A stretch of 64,000 bases of DNA, taken from positions 744,001 to 808,000 of the forward strand of contig JAQFWX010000002.1 of assembly GCA_027605045.1 (NCBI GenBank), in the 5' to 3' direction. The first letter of the stretch is position 1, and each line of letters opens with the position of its first letter. The position numbers and the translations under genes were made by a program. This DNA is from Phallus indusiatus (Eukaryota; Basidiomycota; Agaricomycetes; Phallales; Phallaceae). This document shows positions 23,349-34,559 of the stretch, piece by piece. The notes under the pieces are model-generated. The model saw nothing but the letters and a program-made list of their open reading frames with translations. It ran no database searches and was not told where the DNA came from.

Positions 23349-25552
23349 TTTTGGGGCGAAGGGCTGTGAGGGTGGACTAAGGGAGTCCGATGAAGAAGAA
23401 GGAATGTTATTATATGAAGGAGGGTATCTGGTAAGGAGAGAAGAGATATTGGTGTTGTGAAAGAAAGGAATGAGAAGCAGAGGACAAACACGAAATTTGA
23501 GGCGCTGTTGGAGGTGTTGACAATGTAATTGGGGTCGGACTCTTCCATAGAATAAAACTGATTGAAAGGTTTCATTAGAAAAAGAAGAGAAATTATGAAT
23601 TGAGAACGCGATGAATGAAAAAAAAATGAAAGAAAAAAAAATTGTATGAAATATGTAAGGGAGGCTTATAAGCGAAGTAATAGAGATGCTAGAATCGGTT
23701 GCTGTCGACCGCGATGACTTGCCTGCCGCTGTTGATCCCTGTGATTGCCACCATCGCTCTCGTCGTATATATACGTGCTCCACACTCGCTGCATGGGGAG
23801 GTGTTGATCTAGAGGAAAAAAGACAGGAAAGGACAGGAATAAACAAGCAACAAACGGGTATAATAATAAAAGTGCGATGTGAGAACAAAGTCCATTTCCG
23901 CTGCACCCAACCGGATAAGCCGAGGGACCCCGAAATTCAATCCGTGACGCTAATTATAGATGCCAAAGAGCCAATCATATTCGGGGTCCTTGAGATTAGT
24001 CAGCGAACTACCATGGACAACGCCCACGTTTGGCTCGGCAAATACATTTCTAAGCAGACTTCAAGAGGAAGGATCATGTTAAAATCACGTCGATCATCAA
24101 CAATTATTAGACATAGCATTTAAGAATGCTCGCGGTTAGATATGAATCAGGTCAAAACTAGGTTGAATTGGGACTAACTGGTCGTGAATCTTAGTCCCCG
24201 TTGATACCAGTCAACCCTCGACAACCAACCACAGAAGCGACTCATCTCACAGAACAGAAAACCATCTGCTTCTCGTGGTCAGAATCAAAGAATCATAAAT
24301 ATAGAATCAAACCCAAATTGAAAGGGTGAGATCCCAGCTATAAATGGACGTGTCCGAGGTCGATTTCAAATTCGGGTACTCATCCACGGCTCACGGAGTT
24401 TTCATGAACGCGCGGCCTATGTACGATTGGATCAAAAAGTAGCCCGTGAGGCAATGCTCGATATATGCCTCGAACCTATGCACAGGTGATATCCTTCAAC
24501 AATTTCAATTTCAAAATAAAATTTCCCTCACACTACAGTCAATTGTAATACTCCGCGACTTCAAGATCCCGTGTCCGACGAGAAGTTTTTCAGAAATACT
24601 ATTCAAATGCTACGCTGATAAGATTGAGAATCCAGACTTTGGTTGACTATATTATCCGACCAGCCATGTGAATTAAGGTTCACGTTCAATAACACCTAAA
24701 GACTCGTAGATAACATAAACTACATAAACTAGAAATTAGACACGGACAGTACCTTGGTTTCCTTCCGTCTCATGGCTTTGTAGTAATAGTGTTAGGATCA
24801 TCGGAATGGACCAACTCCGAAAAATTTAGATTCAATCACTACTATAGGGCAGTAAGGTGGACACCTTTGCCTAAATGAAGCCTATTCAAAGAATCGTCAT
24901 TACATCGAAGTTTAATCAAAGTTTGGCAACTCAGTGATTTTAGCTCCGACTTTCTAAGCAACGTCTCATTCATGTTCTCCAACGCATGATGGATAGACTA
25001 TGTATTCAATGTGACATCAGTACATTGTTATTGAACGTGGAGAAGTAGAACATGAAATTAAGGAAAATATTAGCTGCATCAATAGCAAATTCGAACTCGA
25101 ATCCGAAGTATTACTAAGATCTTTCCTTAAGTATATGCTCTTACCTTTGTCAATACAAGTTTTGAAATATACAATTCTATACCAATGACAACACAAAAGT
25201 GGCCAAGTGGACCGGACACCCTTCGGGACAATTATTTTGCGTTTGAAGCTCAGAAGTGAAGTTTTGTTGTCAATGCAAAGAGTTTTTCCAGAAAGTATAG
25301 CATACAACGAACCATATAGTATAGTTGAGAAAATCGATTTGAGTATGACCAATTGTGCGTGGCATGAACGGATTCGTGCTTTTCCGAGCCTTCCCGATTC
25401 TCAAACCTTATGACACGTAAGGACACGATGCATATACACTAATAAATATTGACGATCTACTATTAGTAAATAAAGTTACAATGGCATACAATGGTACACA
25501 TTTTAAGAAGGAAGAAACGCGTTATGATGCGATCCCGAAAACCGAAAAAAAA
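23349..25552. other. Intergenic, no gene seen
   Basis: The open frame that extends the tetraspanin exon upstream to 23906 lacks TM or domain content and probably reflects 5' UTR. From 24.1 to 25.5 kb no coding frame has support on either strand. Confidence 0.55.
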
Positions 25553-26642
25553 TCATTTAACGTTCTTTGCAGCAACAGTTACATACTCGATGGCCGCCTG
25601 GGAGGCCTGGGGCTGAGAGTAAATATCCTTGAATGCGATAAGATCCTGAGAAATCATCTGGTGCAAAGGTTGCGTGTAAGTGCACGACGGGTTGATCTGT
25701 GCGGAACGTTCCGTAGAGGTCTGGCGCAGTGCGAGATTCAACTCGGTCTGGATGTACTGAGTAGCAGAGGCGGTGACCTCCTGTATAGCGAGAGCGATCG
25801 CCGCCCGGATTTTCGCCTCCATTTCCACTGTAACGTGTTGAACAGTGCTAGTAGCGATTTTGATCATCGTGTCTCTGACAACTGTTTGCCCCGCGAGAAC
25901 AGAGAAGTCAGGCTCAGCGACAACCTTGAATTTCATCCACGGCACTTCAGTAAACATCTTCGTGAATTTCTCGTCAAAGTTGATAATAACGATACGTCCA
26001 TCGTGAATTCTCAGTCTCGTGCTGAGATCGAACGTGCTGACGATCCAGTCTTTGCCGTCGCGGGTTCGGCATTTTGCTCTCAGAATGAATCCGTCGATGA
26101 TTTCGAGATCGGTACAGGAGTCTTTGAAGTTTCTGTATTTGGTGCTGTCCCAGACGAGTCTGCCGTCGATATTGCCGATGTATTCGTTGACGTCGAAAGA
26201 GGCTTCGACGCGGGTTCCATTCCACTTAAGGCATAGCCCAGTAAGAATACCCACTTGGGAAATTTTCAATTGGAAACAGGCTTCAGCCAATGTGGTTTTA
26301 ACGACGGTGCTAATAGTTTTCCGAATGTTAAAACGATTTCTTTGGAATAATAATAATAAGACATACGTGGACTGATTGATTTCTACACTTGTCTGATGGG
26401 CAGTGGAGGTGGATATGGCAGCTCCTCCGCTTGTTGCCACAGCTGAACCCGCTCCACTCGCTGCAGTAATAACAGCTTCAGTGCCATTTTTGGCTACTTC
26501 TTTCAAAAGCTGGATACTAGTCTTTTTGGTAACTGGAGAGGCGGCACGGAGGTCGCTACTAAAAGAAAACATTCAAGTTAAAATGGTGTCTGAAGCTGTT
26601 TTGAGATAATTCTACATACGCTTCAGCTGCTTTGACAGACAT
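25553..26642 (-). CDS. CVNH (cyanovirin-N homology) domain protein
   Basis: CDS complement(join(25553..26309, 26367..26558, 26620..26642)), 323 aa. Exon 1 is only 23 nt (MSVKAAEA start). The N-terminal ~70 residues are Ala/Thr/Ser-rich and likely disordered. The middle is a CVNH unit: GILTGLCLKWNGTRVEASFD, then NEYIGNIDGRLVWDS, and after the half-repeat SCTDLEIIDGFILRAKCRTR, DLSTRLRIHDGRIV. This shows the paired xL.A.C...DG and N.DG.L.W features of cyanovirin-N folds. In fungi such domains bind mannose-type or other glycans in some cases. The C-terminal half is helical with Ala/Gln-rich stretches (EMEAKIRAAIALAIQEVTAS). There is no signal peptide, so it is predicted cytosolic. Ligand and role are unknown. 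Confidence 0.75.
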
Positions 26643-27740
26643 ATCTTGAAGACTAAATTAAGGAGAGACAAGTCAGAACGAGACACGTCAATGCTTTTGA
26701 ACAAGTGAAATGCAGTACGAACGGGATAGTTTGACGTTGAAGAGATGTAATAAAAGGAGGCTGAAATCGTCTGCGGGAGCTACCAGGGGAACTCAGAGCT
26801 GCTTTGTAGAGAAATGTACCTGGGCTACTGTCTGCCTTTATACCCCTTAGTGCCTTACCAACAAAGGTGTCGGCTATGTCAAAGTTCCGACAAGGAGCCA
26901 CGTATTGACGTTTATTAGTTGATGCAAGAAACTTTTTTTTTCACGTTAGTGATAGCCAGCAATCATCATACTTTGCTGCCACAGTCCAAGAAAGAGTGAA
27001 CACTCTGGCGACAGAGAAGCATACAATCCGCGCTGTAGTAAATGCCGAAGGTCCCGAGTCGTTCACCTCCAGACTCACCTCCAGAACTTTAACCACCGCA
27101 GCCAATAGTTTGCACCCAAAGCAACCATAAAAGTAATAGCGAAGCATCGCACTGTTTACAACGCCGATGTCGTTACCTCCAGAAAAGAAGATGCGCAGTA
27201 TGCAACTTGAACAAGGTTCAGCCGAAATTTCCGGTGCCAATTCCTATAAACGGTATACAGCAACCAGCATTCCAGTTTCAGCTGTCAAGCTGTCACTTCG
27301 TAAGGACCAGCCGTGGCTTATTGATATTCGACAGTACTCGATCCATTTGATAATTCTAACTATTCTGTTCTCGGAGGTTAACGATCACGGAGAATATCAA
27401 AGCACCGACTAGGCACTGCAGTGATTGGGTGATGTATCAATACCATCCGTGTCCGAGGGCGGGACCGAACCGATCTGCAGCCGAATAATAGCCAACCATA
27501 TTTGCGGAATACATGATGAATGGGTACTAGGAGTGATGATCCATAATCACCGGTGCTGTCTCGATAGCATCAACATAGACTCTCGAGTTCCTAAGTCATA
27601 GACATGCAGTGCCACCAGAACTTCCATCACGGATTTTCGAATTACGAACACATCAGAATTGAACCAACCTGACTAGACTAAAAATCAAATGGAATGACAA
27701 AAAAAATATGAAAAGGAAAAACGCCCTGACAGCTCCTTTC
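26643..27740. other. Intergenic, promoter of CVNH gene plus unassigned sequence
   Basis: The minus-strand leader of the CVNH gene occupies about 26643-26835. The remainder to 27740 has no supported gene. Confidence 0.55.
26836..26844 (-). promoter_or_regulatory. TATA box of the CVNH gene
   Basis: GGTATAAAG on the minus strand lies about 195 bp upstream of the CVNH start codon and is followed by a pyrimidine-rich leader. Confidence 0.4.
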
Positions 27741-29541
27741 TTAGACGAACACACTCTCCCCTATTCCGATAACCCCAAATACTCCCTCTTCAATCCCTAA
27801 TTTCGCACATTCTTCTTTCAATTTCTCCGCGGGCCCCATGACTTCTTCCGCGCTGAGCACCCAAGTTCTATTGAACATAGTCAGGTGCAATGAAATTTGA
27901 TAAGAAAATTTGTATGTACCCCCAATGCATGCCAATCGCTTTCTTGGCTCGAATATCTTTGAAAACGCGTACCGAATCTTGCGGAGCGCAATGCATAGGT
28001 GAGAGAGCACCCCGCGGCTCATACGCGCTGCAAGCAAAAAAAAAATAATCAACTATGGCTACTGAATAAATGTCAATGCCATTCAGCGGTTCTTACCCGA
28101 TTGGGATAAGGCCTAGATCAAACTCTCCAAACGCGTCTCCGACTTGTTTAAACGCCGGACAAACAGGCACACTATCTTCGTCTTCGTCATGTCGTACGCT
28201 CCGATAACCCGTGTCGCCACCAAACCATACTTTCTTATTCGGCGTCGTAGATTCATTTACTGGCAAGTCTGTTGACGGATTAACGGGGTTGGACTCGACA
28301 GCCCATGATGACCAGAGTGTTGTCCATCTGTCAAAAAGATGGCGATTACCCCAGTGTTGTGCGGGTGTGCAATGGAGGCGGAATGTCGTCTGTATGGCCT
28401 TCGCTGGATTCGATGAGGCCGGTGAAGTTGATGTAGGAGTTGATTTCACTTCAACGGCTGTATCGGTCTCAGTGGTCTTGTTGGTTTGCACAGAGTCGGC
28501 GGCGGCAGCTGCGGGTAGGTGGACGGTTACGTCTCGACTTTGCCACCAGTCGAGGCAGTGGTAATTCGATTTAGGCGCTGAGATAGATTCAAAAAGGTGG
28601 TCGTTGTTAAGTGGTGCGAACATGTGTACGCGAGGTGGGATAGAAGGAGAATGCGAGGATGGAAACAGAAGGGATTTCAGAGTTGGACGGTCCAAGCTTT
28701 GGTGATTGGATTACTGATGATTCAATTATTACAGGAAAAAAAGAACAAACTGGTCATAGTGACAATGCTATAGGGATATCATAAGTGAGAGTCGGTCTTT
28801 ATTGGAAAAGGAATCATACCGAGATAACGACTACATCCACCTCAGGTAATTCTCCGATGGGACAAGGTGCCGCTTTTCAAATGAGAATAAGAATACATAG
28901 TAGTGAAAAGAAACACGAACGACCTACGTGTAATTCTTTTTGGGCCAAGCCATTGAACGGGGGCACATCTGTCTGAGAATACGGGATCAAAGAGGATTCG
29001 AGGACCGCGAGCTGCACCGGAAGGTGTCGGTAATTCGACTAGAAAACAGGCGTGTCTGAAAAAACGAAAAGGTTAGTTTATAATTCTAAAGATAGAACTG
29101 GATTAGAACGTGACACACCCTAACCAAGTCGCTTTGATCTTGTCTGGTTGTGCTTGAAAGGAAGACCAGAGCGGCTTATGCACGCCGATAAGCTGGTGTA
29201 CGTTCTCCGGAACGACGGGAGATTTCCAGTTACGAAAAGCCTTAAATCAAAAATTAATCTTCGAATATATATGTAGAAGTCACCCTGAGGCACACACTCA
29301 CATGCCACCAATCAGTCCATCTTGCGTCTCTATATTAAATGAAATGTCATCTCAGTGATACGACTCGCTTTAAGATATATTTTCAGGCGACATACCGAAA
29401 CGATGGCCACGGGTTGGTAAATCTTGTCCCCGCGTCATTTACGTGGTGACTCGGTCGGCCATCCTTCATCTCGGGCTTTGGTGCACCCTGCAGGGCCACG
29501 GCCAGCACGGACACGGCCATACCATTGGTGCTAGCGTTCAT
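27741..29541 (-). CDS. NAPE-PLD-type metallo-beta-lactamase-fold phospholipase
   Basis: CDS complement(join(27741..27867, 27920..28027, 28097..28696, 28751..28767, 28820..28872, 28928..29055, 29119..29240, 29302..29329, 29396..29541)), 442 aa in nine exons. The metal-site motif HCHYDH (residues about 160-165) is the family's HxHxDH. The other ligands are present in WLGHACFLVE, CTPAQHWGNR, VWFGGDTGY and GMHWGTW. FGEFDLGLIPIGAYEPR and HCAPQDSVRVFKDI also match NAPE-PLD. The enzyme releases N-acylethanolamines from N-acylphosphatidylethanolamine in animals, and a lipid substrate is inferred here. An unusual Ala/Thr/Ser-rich insert of about 60 aa (LPAAAAADSV onward) lies between LDWWQSRDVTV and the AQHW motif. 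Five residues and two bases of the metal motif are encoded by a 17-nt microexon at 28751-28767. Confidence 0.92.
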
Positions 29542-30727
29542 TGTTCTCTGTGTTCCTGTCGTGGTTGATAATAGGCGTTTTCAGACAGTACGATGAAAAC
29601 AGAAGAAAAAAAGACGAAATTTAAGGAGGGCGCTGACGAAAGTGCCAGTGTTGTTTGCGAATGACGCTGACGAGTGGGTATGCGTGTACACACGACACAT
29701 ATCGCCTTCTGCTGCTGATGCTGACATGGAAGCACGGCACAGAGACTACGAGTGACGTGGCCGTATATTCCGTTTGGCTAAACTCGGAACGCGGAGTTTC
29801 AACTCTTTCCTTCTCACTAGCACTACCAAGTATACGCGTAAGGACGGCCGCAGTGGATTGACGAAAGATTACGCGTCCACTGACCACACGAAACTTTTGA
29901 ATCTTTTTGATAAGTGCTAGGAGCGCGTGACGGTCGTTACATGAACGGAATTCACATTAACAAACACTGTGCATCGTAAAAACAAGACAAAACACCATCG
30001 ATCAACACATTTGTTTGGAATGAAAATGATATCGTATTGCGTCTAGAACAGTCCATGCTCAGGAAGAACAGTTATGTATGGATGTACATCAGAAGATCGA
30101 TCACCCTGAAGATTGCGCTCGCGGAGCGGAACACGCGGTCAGTGATCGATGAGAGTTTGTAGTTCTACCTATCTATGAGTAGTTCTTCGTCAGAAAGGAC
30201 GAGACTGATTTCATGGATCCAATAGATCCGCCATTCTAGCCGTTTGCCGTGGGTGGACATATTGTGCGATGCTGATCAATGGCTTCTTATCTGTCACTTT
30301 GGGGTGTTTACTGGATCTCTTTCAAATATTTTTTCGCAAATGCGTCTAAATTCAACCACCGCAGCAAGTATTAAAGTTTTAGGTGTGAAATAACACCACG
30401 CACCCCCGAATTAGACTGAATTCTACATTTGATCTTTGTGTCCTAGTATCGGGGTATCGATGCATATGAGCACCGCCAGATTACCTACAGCACCTACGCC
30501 CTAGTCTCCACCTACATACTCGGTATATTGTCGCTACCCCAGAACAAAATACTTTCTGCCCTCGAACCTAGTTTCATGCCCCGTGCGACCCTCGCAGTGA
30601 AATAAAACGAATGAAACATAAGATTGTCATCTTTCCATTTTTCCTAAACCTAAATTATCTTGCAGATAAATAGACCGATCTCAAGACCAATTCCTCTCAA
30701 CACTCAAGTAACTTTTGTTTGCTCACA
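29542..30727. other. Intergenic, divergent promoters
   Basis: No supported coding frame. It separates the NAPE-PLD gene (minus) from a small plus-strand gene. The short frames at 29621-29887 show no domain. Confidence 0.55.
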
Positions 30728-31006
30728 ATGCCTTTCTACGAATCTTCTTCCGTCGACACTTCGGCCAGCTTTGATTCCTACAATGGCGGCTGTGGCTATG
30801 GCGAACAGTGAGCTCCTTTCAAATGTTTTACTGGTTCATGTCTCTCACTATTTTGCTCTCTATTTACCAGGTCGGAAAACTTTTCATCTTATAAAGATAC
30901 AGTCGAGGTCGGTTCTGGCTTCCAGGGCTCATTTGTGGATTCGTCATCCTCGTATGTCTCTGAGCAAGAATCCGGCTTCGGCCAGCCCGGATACGGTGGA
31001 TCATAG
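30728..31006 (+). CDS. Small Gly/Ser/Tyr-rich protein
   Basis: CDS join(30728..30807, 30871..31006), 71 aa. ATG 30728 has a favourable context (CACAATGCC). The intron at 30808-30870 has GTGAGC/CAG borders and a long pyrimidine tract, and it restores phase to a TAG at 31004-31006. The composition is Ser, Gly, Tyr, Phe and Glu with no signal peptide, no TM segment and no recognisable domain (MPFYESSSVDTSASFDSYNG start; SGFGQPGYGGS end). Tyr/Gly/Ser richness suggests a disordered protein. The gene is supported by intron quality only. Confidence 0.45.
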
Positions 31007-31354
31007 TGAATTCCTTATATTTCGCTTTAAATCGTACCATGAAAATACTGACCTGATATCCTAGCTCCGAAGTAGATGTTTCTCAAAGCAACACCGAATT
31101 TTCAATTTAAAGTATCAAAGTCTCAAAGGATTAGAAAAGTTGGATGGATGATGTCGAGTCGCGATGAAAGGTTCAGCTTTTGCGTTTATAATAAATTTTC
31201 TATGCACTCGTGTCGCTACATCTGAATATTACGTGTATCAGTTTGCAAAATGAGTTGGAAAAGGAAAGAGTTGGACATTACTAAATTTGAAGCTTCGAAG
31301 GCTCGCGCTTATGAAGCTCCCAGCGGGGGCTAGGGATTTTTCAGGCTTGTATCA
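31007..31354 (+). other. Intergenic, no gene seen
   Basis: A short AT-rich stretch between the small Gly/Ser-rich gene and the kinase relic, with no supported frame. Confidence 0.5.
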
Positions 31355-31740
31355 AACAAATTATGGGCCACTACCCCTTTCCCCAGGATTATCAAAAAGC
31401 GTTTTAAATCTGACTTACACGCTTTACTTTAGAATTAGTTTGGAGAAACCATTACTATTTCCTACTTTAACGCGGGTATATGCTAAGACCCCAATGGCAA
31501 GGCTCTTGAATCGGAGTCTTGATTGACGAAAAAACATTTTTTGGAATGTGAAGACGGTCGTTTTGTAAACATAATCACTTTTTTGATATATATATATATA
31601 TATATGATACAGTTAGCTGATTACTGTAGCATAAAACCGTTTTGGATGCAATCCGGGTCAAGGATGGTGTCAAAGTTGCGCTCAGCTTGAAGTCAGAAGC
31701 CAACCTGCAGTGTGATGCGCGGAGAATCGACGGTGTCCTT
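31355..31740 (+). pseudogene. Decayed copy of the kinase-like gene family
   Basis: This relic is in the same orientation as the intact genes. Exon-1 traces are CCAGGATTATCAAAAAGCG (intact copy B CAAAATTATCAGGAGCG), TTAGTTTGGAGAAAC (CTAGTCTGGAGGGAC) and CGCGGGTATATGCTAAGACC (CGAGGGTATCAGCTCAGGCC). An intron-like AT-rich gap with a (TA)n run follows. The exon-2 start is then well preserved (CCGTTTTGGATGCAATCCGG against CCGTTTTGGATGCAGTCCGA, 18 of 20 identical). Coding sequence degenerates after about 31690. Indels and stops break every frame. Confidence 0.7.
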
Positions 31741-31744
31741 ACAG

Positions 31745-32200
31745 CTAAGGTATCTTGTAAATTGTCAAGCTTATTACTATATATAAGACAAGTGGCTGTT
31801 TCCTTTGAGGGTCAAGGTTATGATTTCTCTCTCTCTCTCTTTGAAAACGTTATATGTTGTAATTTCCACGTGTTGAACCAAAATGACACTGTTGTCAGAA
31901 ACGATAGCGCCACATTTGTCTAAGTCAATTCATGAAATAGGAACTAATGCGATAGAACTCTACCAGTGAAAGCGTTAACATCTAATACTTCTTCTGGCAA
32001 AAAAATATGTTTCAGAGGTATTTGTACTTCAAAGTCATCACTTTTATGTAACAGGATTTATACATATTATGTTTACTGCTGTCGCTGGCCTGAGCTGCCG
32101 CTGCCAGATAGAAACTATCATGCTTCTCAGTTTTTTGACCTATTCGCAAAAAAAAACATACGATTCATCATCATCACCACCGTACTCCCGAAGGGAGCCT
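31745..32200 (+). repeat. Diverged segmental duplicate of 35745-36190
   Basis: Collinear matches with the second copy include AGCTAAGGTATCTTGTAAAT against AGCTGAGGTACCTTGTAAAT. CTTTGCCTAAATT-type and ATGTTGTAATTTCCACGTG against ATGTTGTAAATTTTTACGTG also align, as do GATAGCGCCACATTTGTCTAA against AATAACGCCGCCTTTGCCTAA. At its right end it contains, on the minus strand, GGCAGCTCAGGCCAGCGAC, matching the 3' end of the Tyr/Pro-rich gene at 36.2 kb. It is a non-functional fragment. Confidence 0.6.
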
Positions 32201-32839
32201 AAGGTTACTCCCGTGTGGGCTCTATATGGGCGAGACACAACCATCGGATTAGTAGAAGGTTGAGATATCGTCCAGCATATAACTATAAAACAAAATAACG
32301 TACGCAGATGAACTGGACGCATGTACTCTGAACGAATGTAATCACGATGAAACCTCCGGCAGAGACCAAAACGTACGATGTACTACTTGAAGCTTCCGGC
32401 TGCTCCGAGTCATGAATGCGTCACATTTCAGCCGATTCCATCCTGCGGACTTTTGACTGGGCATAAGACCTCCCAGCCTGTTCGGGGTGATCGCTCAGTA
32501 GTTTTTTAGATTCTAGCTAGAAACATTCTCTCGGCGTGAAAATGACAGGTCCAATTCTTGGCGATATATTCTAAGCGCATTCACCAAGTCCATTTCAAGG
32601 CTAGAGATGGTTTAAGGGAAGGACTATATTCAATCGAAGTAAAGTCCTTACCTTGTCAATTTTTCCACAATTTGCGTATCCGCCTCCTTTGTAAGCTCCG
32701 ATTTATCTCAGTGTCTATTGCGTAGTTTTATTACTCTTCCTGCATCCCTTTCAATTTTGTTCAACGTTTTTTGGTATTGAGTAAACGCGACGCGAAGGCG
32801 AGCAGCATAACGGTGGGGCTGTATCATGTCGGAATTAAA
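32201..32839. other. Unassigned sequence
   Basis: No supported gene between the duplicated segment and the inverted-repeat element. The minus frame 32140-32322 belongs to the degraded duplicate. Confidence 0.5.
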
Positions 32840-33483
32840 TTGTCGCAAAAACCGAAAGAGGTTTATTTACTCAACGCGGCGCTATTTTTTATTTATTTTT
32901 CAATTTCACGATGCCCCGGAACTTCGCCAAGCTGTGATCGGGTAAACTCATTCATCGGCTAATACCTGGGCAACTCATACAGCGTAAAAAAGAGGATGGT
33001 CTGTGCGCAAGATTAGGTTTCCATATAAACTCGGGACTTAGTTTCATTTTCAAGTCGGCGGTTTTGCCCAACTCGTAATAGTAATAAGCACAGTAGTAGT
33101 CTTGTTAGTATTTGTAGTTTATTAGATTATAGTGTCAGTCTAATGGTAGATAATAGTTTAGTATTAGTAGTCTATTAGTAGCTGTCTAGTGTACTACAAG
33201 TTATTAGTGGCGTAGTGTAAACTATAGACTATGTATGTACATAATATCTTCAATATAATTTTTTAACAACTACTTCAACTTGTGATGTTAATATTGGCAA
33301 AGTTAAACTAGAAAAAAGATCATTATGATATTGCATAAAAAACCGTTGACTTAATTTATAAACACAACTTGTGGTAAACAAGAGCCTTGGATTGTAAATA
33401 AACCATTTATAAACCCCTCCGGCGCCTTACAGTCTAATTTTAGTTTATAATGGTTAATAAACCTCTTTCGGTTTTTGCGACAA
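32840..33483. mobile_element. MITE-like non-autonomous element with 30-bp terminal inverted repeats
   Basis: The left end (32840-32869) begins TTGTCGCAAAAACCGAAAGA and continues GGTTTATTTA. Its reverse complement recurs at 33454-33483 with one mismatch (ending TCTTTCGGTTTTTGCGACAA). The 644-bp unit is AT-rich inside, with dense TAGTA-type repeats at about 33080-33235, and encodes no protein. Internal sub-repeats near each end (GCGGCGCTATTT inside the left, TTTATAAACCCCTCCGGCGCC inside the right) are partly inverted too. I could not see a clear target-site duplication (flanks AAATTAAA and AGAGGGGG). Confidence 0.65.
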
Positions 33484-33921
33484 AGAGGGGGAGGAAAGTA
33501 GAGAGTGAGTCTTGATAAAACCTTCTAAGCATATAAAACGTTCTTACGTCTTTTTATAAGGTGACAGGAAATGATGAATAATCCTCGGAAAATGATCTAG
33601 AAACTGGAATTTTTTTTCAGGAAAAAGTGCAAGTCAGAAAGTATGCGCCATTGGTTCAATATCTACTCGAAAAAATCAAAACAATCGGGTGTAGTCTGGA
33701 TCTATTTACCACGCAAGCTCTTTCTTTTTGCTTCGTCAAAACACCAGATTCAGAGTCGCGGTGTGTTTCGGTCATCTTTTCGCATTCGTCACACTATTGT
33801 GTAACCCAAAAGGTCTTGAATGCATATTTATTTTAAACTCTCAATCAAGCATATAACCTATCACGGTAACGAGAGTTCCGATTTTGGAGAGAAGGAAGAA
33901 CTTCCATTATGTAACCCTCTT
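33484..33921. other. Unassigned sequence upstream of small TM gene 1
   Basis: No supported gene. The frame at 33627-33836 has no domain or start context. The right end is promoter. Confidence 0.45.
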
Positions 33922-33928
33922 TATAAAA
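33922..33928 (+). promoter_or_regulatory. TATA box of small TM gene 1
   Basis: TATAAAA lies 95 bp before the ATG at 34023 and is followed by a CT/CA-rich leader (TTTTTTCCCTCC, then ACTACCACAACG), a typical fungal core promoter arrangement. Confidence 0.5.
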
Positions 33929-34022
33929 CATCAACCGCGTTCAACTCACAGCGTGAATCGATCTTTTTTCCCTCCTTGTCACAACTATAACTACCACAAC
34001 GTCGAAAACACTCAATACCACA

Positions 34023-34342
34023 ATGAGCCTGACTCTTGATGGTAAGGCCACTATCGTTGGCCCCATGGTGAGTCGCCGCCGCTAACCACACAAACTTGAG
34101 GCTGACACGCGTTTGCGTTACAAAAGGCAACGCTAATACCCACATCGCTCTCTTCTACACCAATCCCTATTCGTGTCACTAGCATCAGAATAATTTTCGA
34201 TTCTTCATTCGGAGGTTTAGCTTGCGTCGGCTTCCTGCTCTTCAATTTGTTTATACTTGCAGCATCCACTGTCATCGTCGACAAGATCTCCAGAAACCGC
34301 AAACGCAAAATGCAGCATGAAGTCATAATAACGAAAGTGTAA
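34023..34342 (+). CDS. Small single-pass membrane protein 1
   Basis: CDS join(34023..34067, 34127..34342), 86 aa. ATG 34023 sits in CCACAATGAGC. The intron at 34068-34126 has GTGAGT, a GCTGACAC branch and an AAAAG acceptor. One strong TM segment (GGLACVGFLLFNLFILAAST, continuing VIV) lies at about residues 41-63. A basic tail follows (DKISRNRKRKMQHE). There is no N-terminal signal peptide, so the single helix probably anchors it with the positively charged side cytosolic. It shares a pre-TM element (F-D-S-S-F-x-G) with the gene at 35486 (F-E-S-T-F-x-G), suggesting paralogy. Function is unknown. Confidence 0.5.
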
Positions 34343-34559
34343 ATTTTCTATCTTTCTCATCGTAATGTAAGTGCTTTTATCCCAGTTAAGCTACACCTGC
34401 AACCTAAAGTAGTCGTGTGCGATAGACTCTAACTAGCAACGCGCAACTGTCCTCGTCAAAGCTTGACTTTCTATTTCCGATTAAAGCGTCAATGTATCAA
34501 TCCTTTCTTCACATGTAAAAAGTAATCCAAACCTGTGAATTTACTGTTAACTCAAACGC
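34343..34559. other. Short intergenic
   Basis: The 3' flank of small TM gene 1; nothing recognised. Confidence 0.4.

Noticed and set aside
22863..23906. Upstream extension of the tetraspanin exon to 347 codons
   Set aside because: The added N-terminus is low-complexity and overlaps likely 5' UTR; the ATG at 23348 gives a typical fungal tetraspanin N-terminus.
25481..26236. 251-codon plus-strand open frame
   Set aside because: Antisense to the CVNH exon, which has clear domain content and splice structure; the plus frame has none.
28211..28564. 117-codon plus-strand frame
   Set aside because: Shadow of the long NAPE-PLD exon; no domain.
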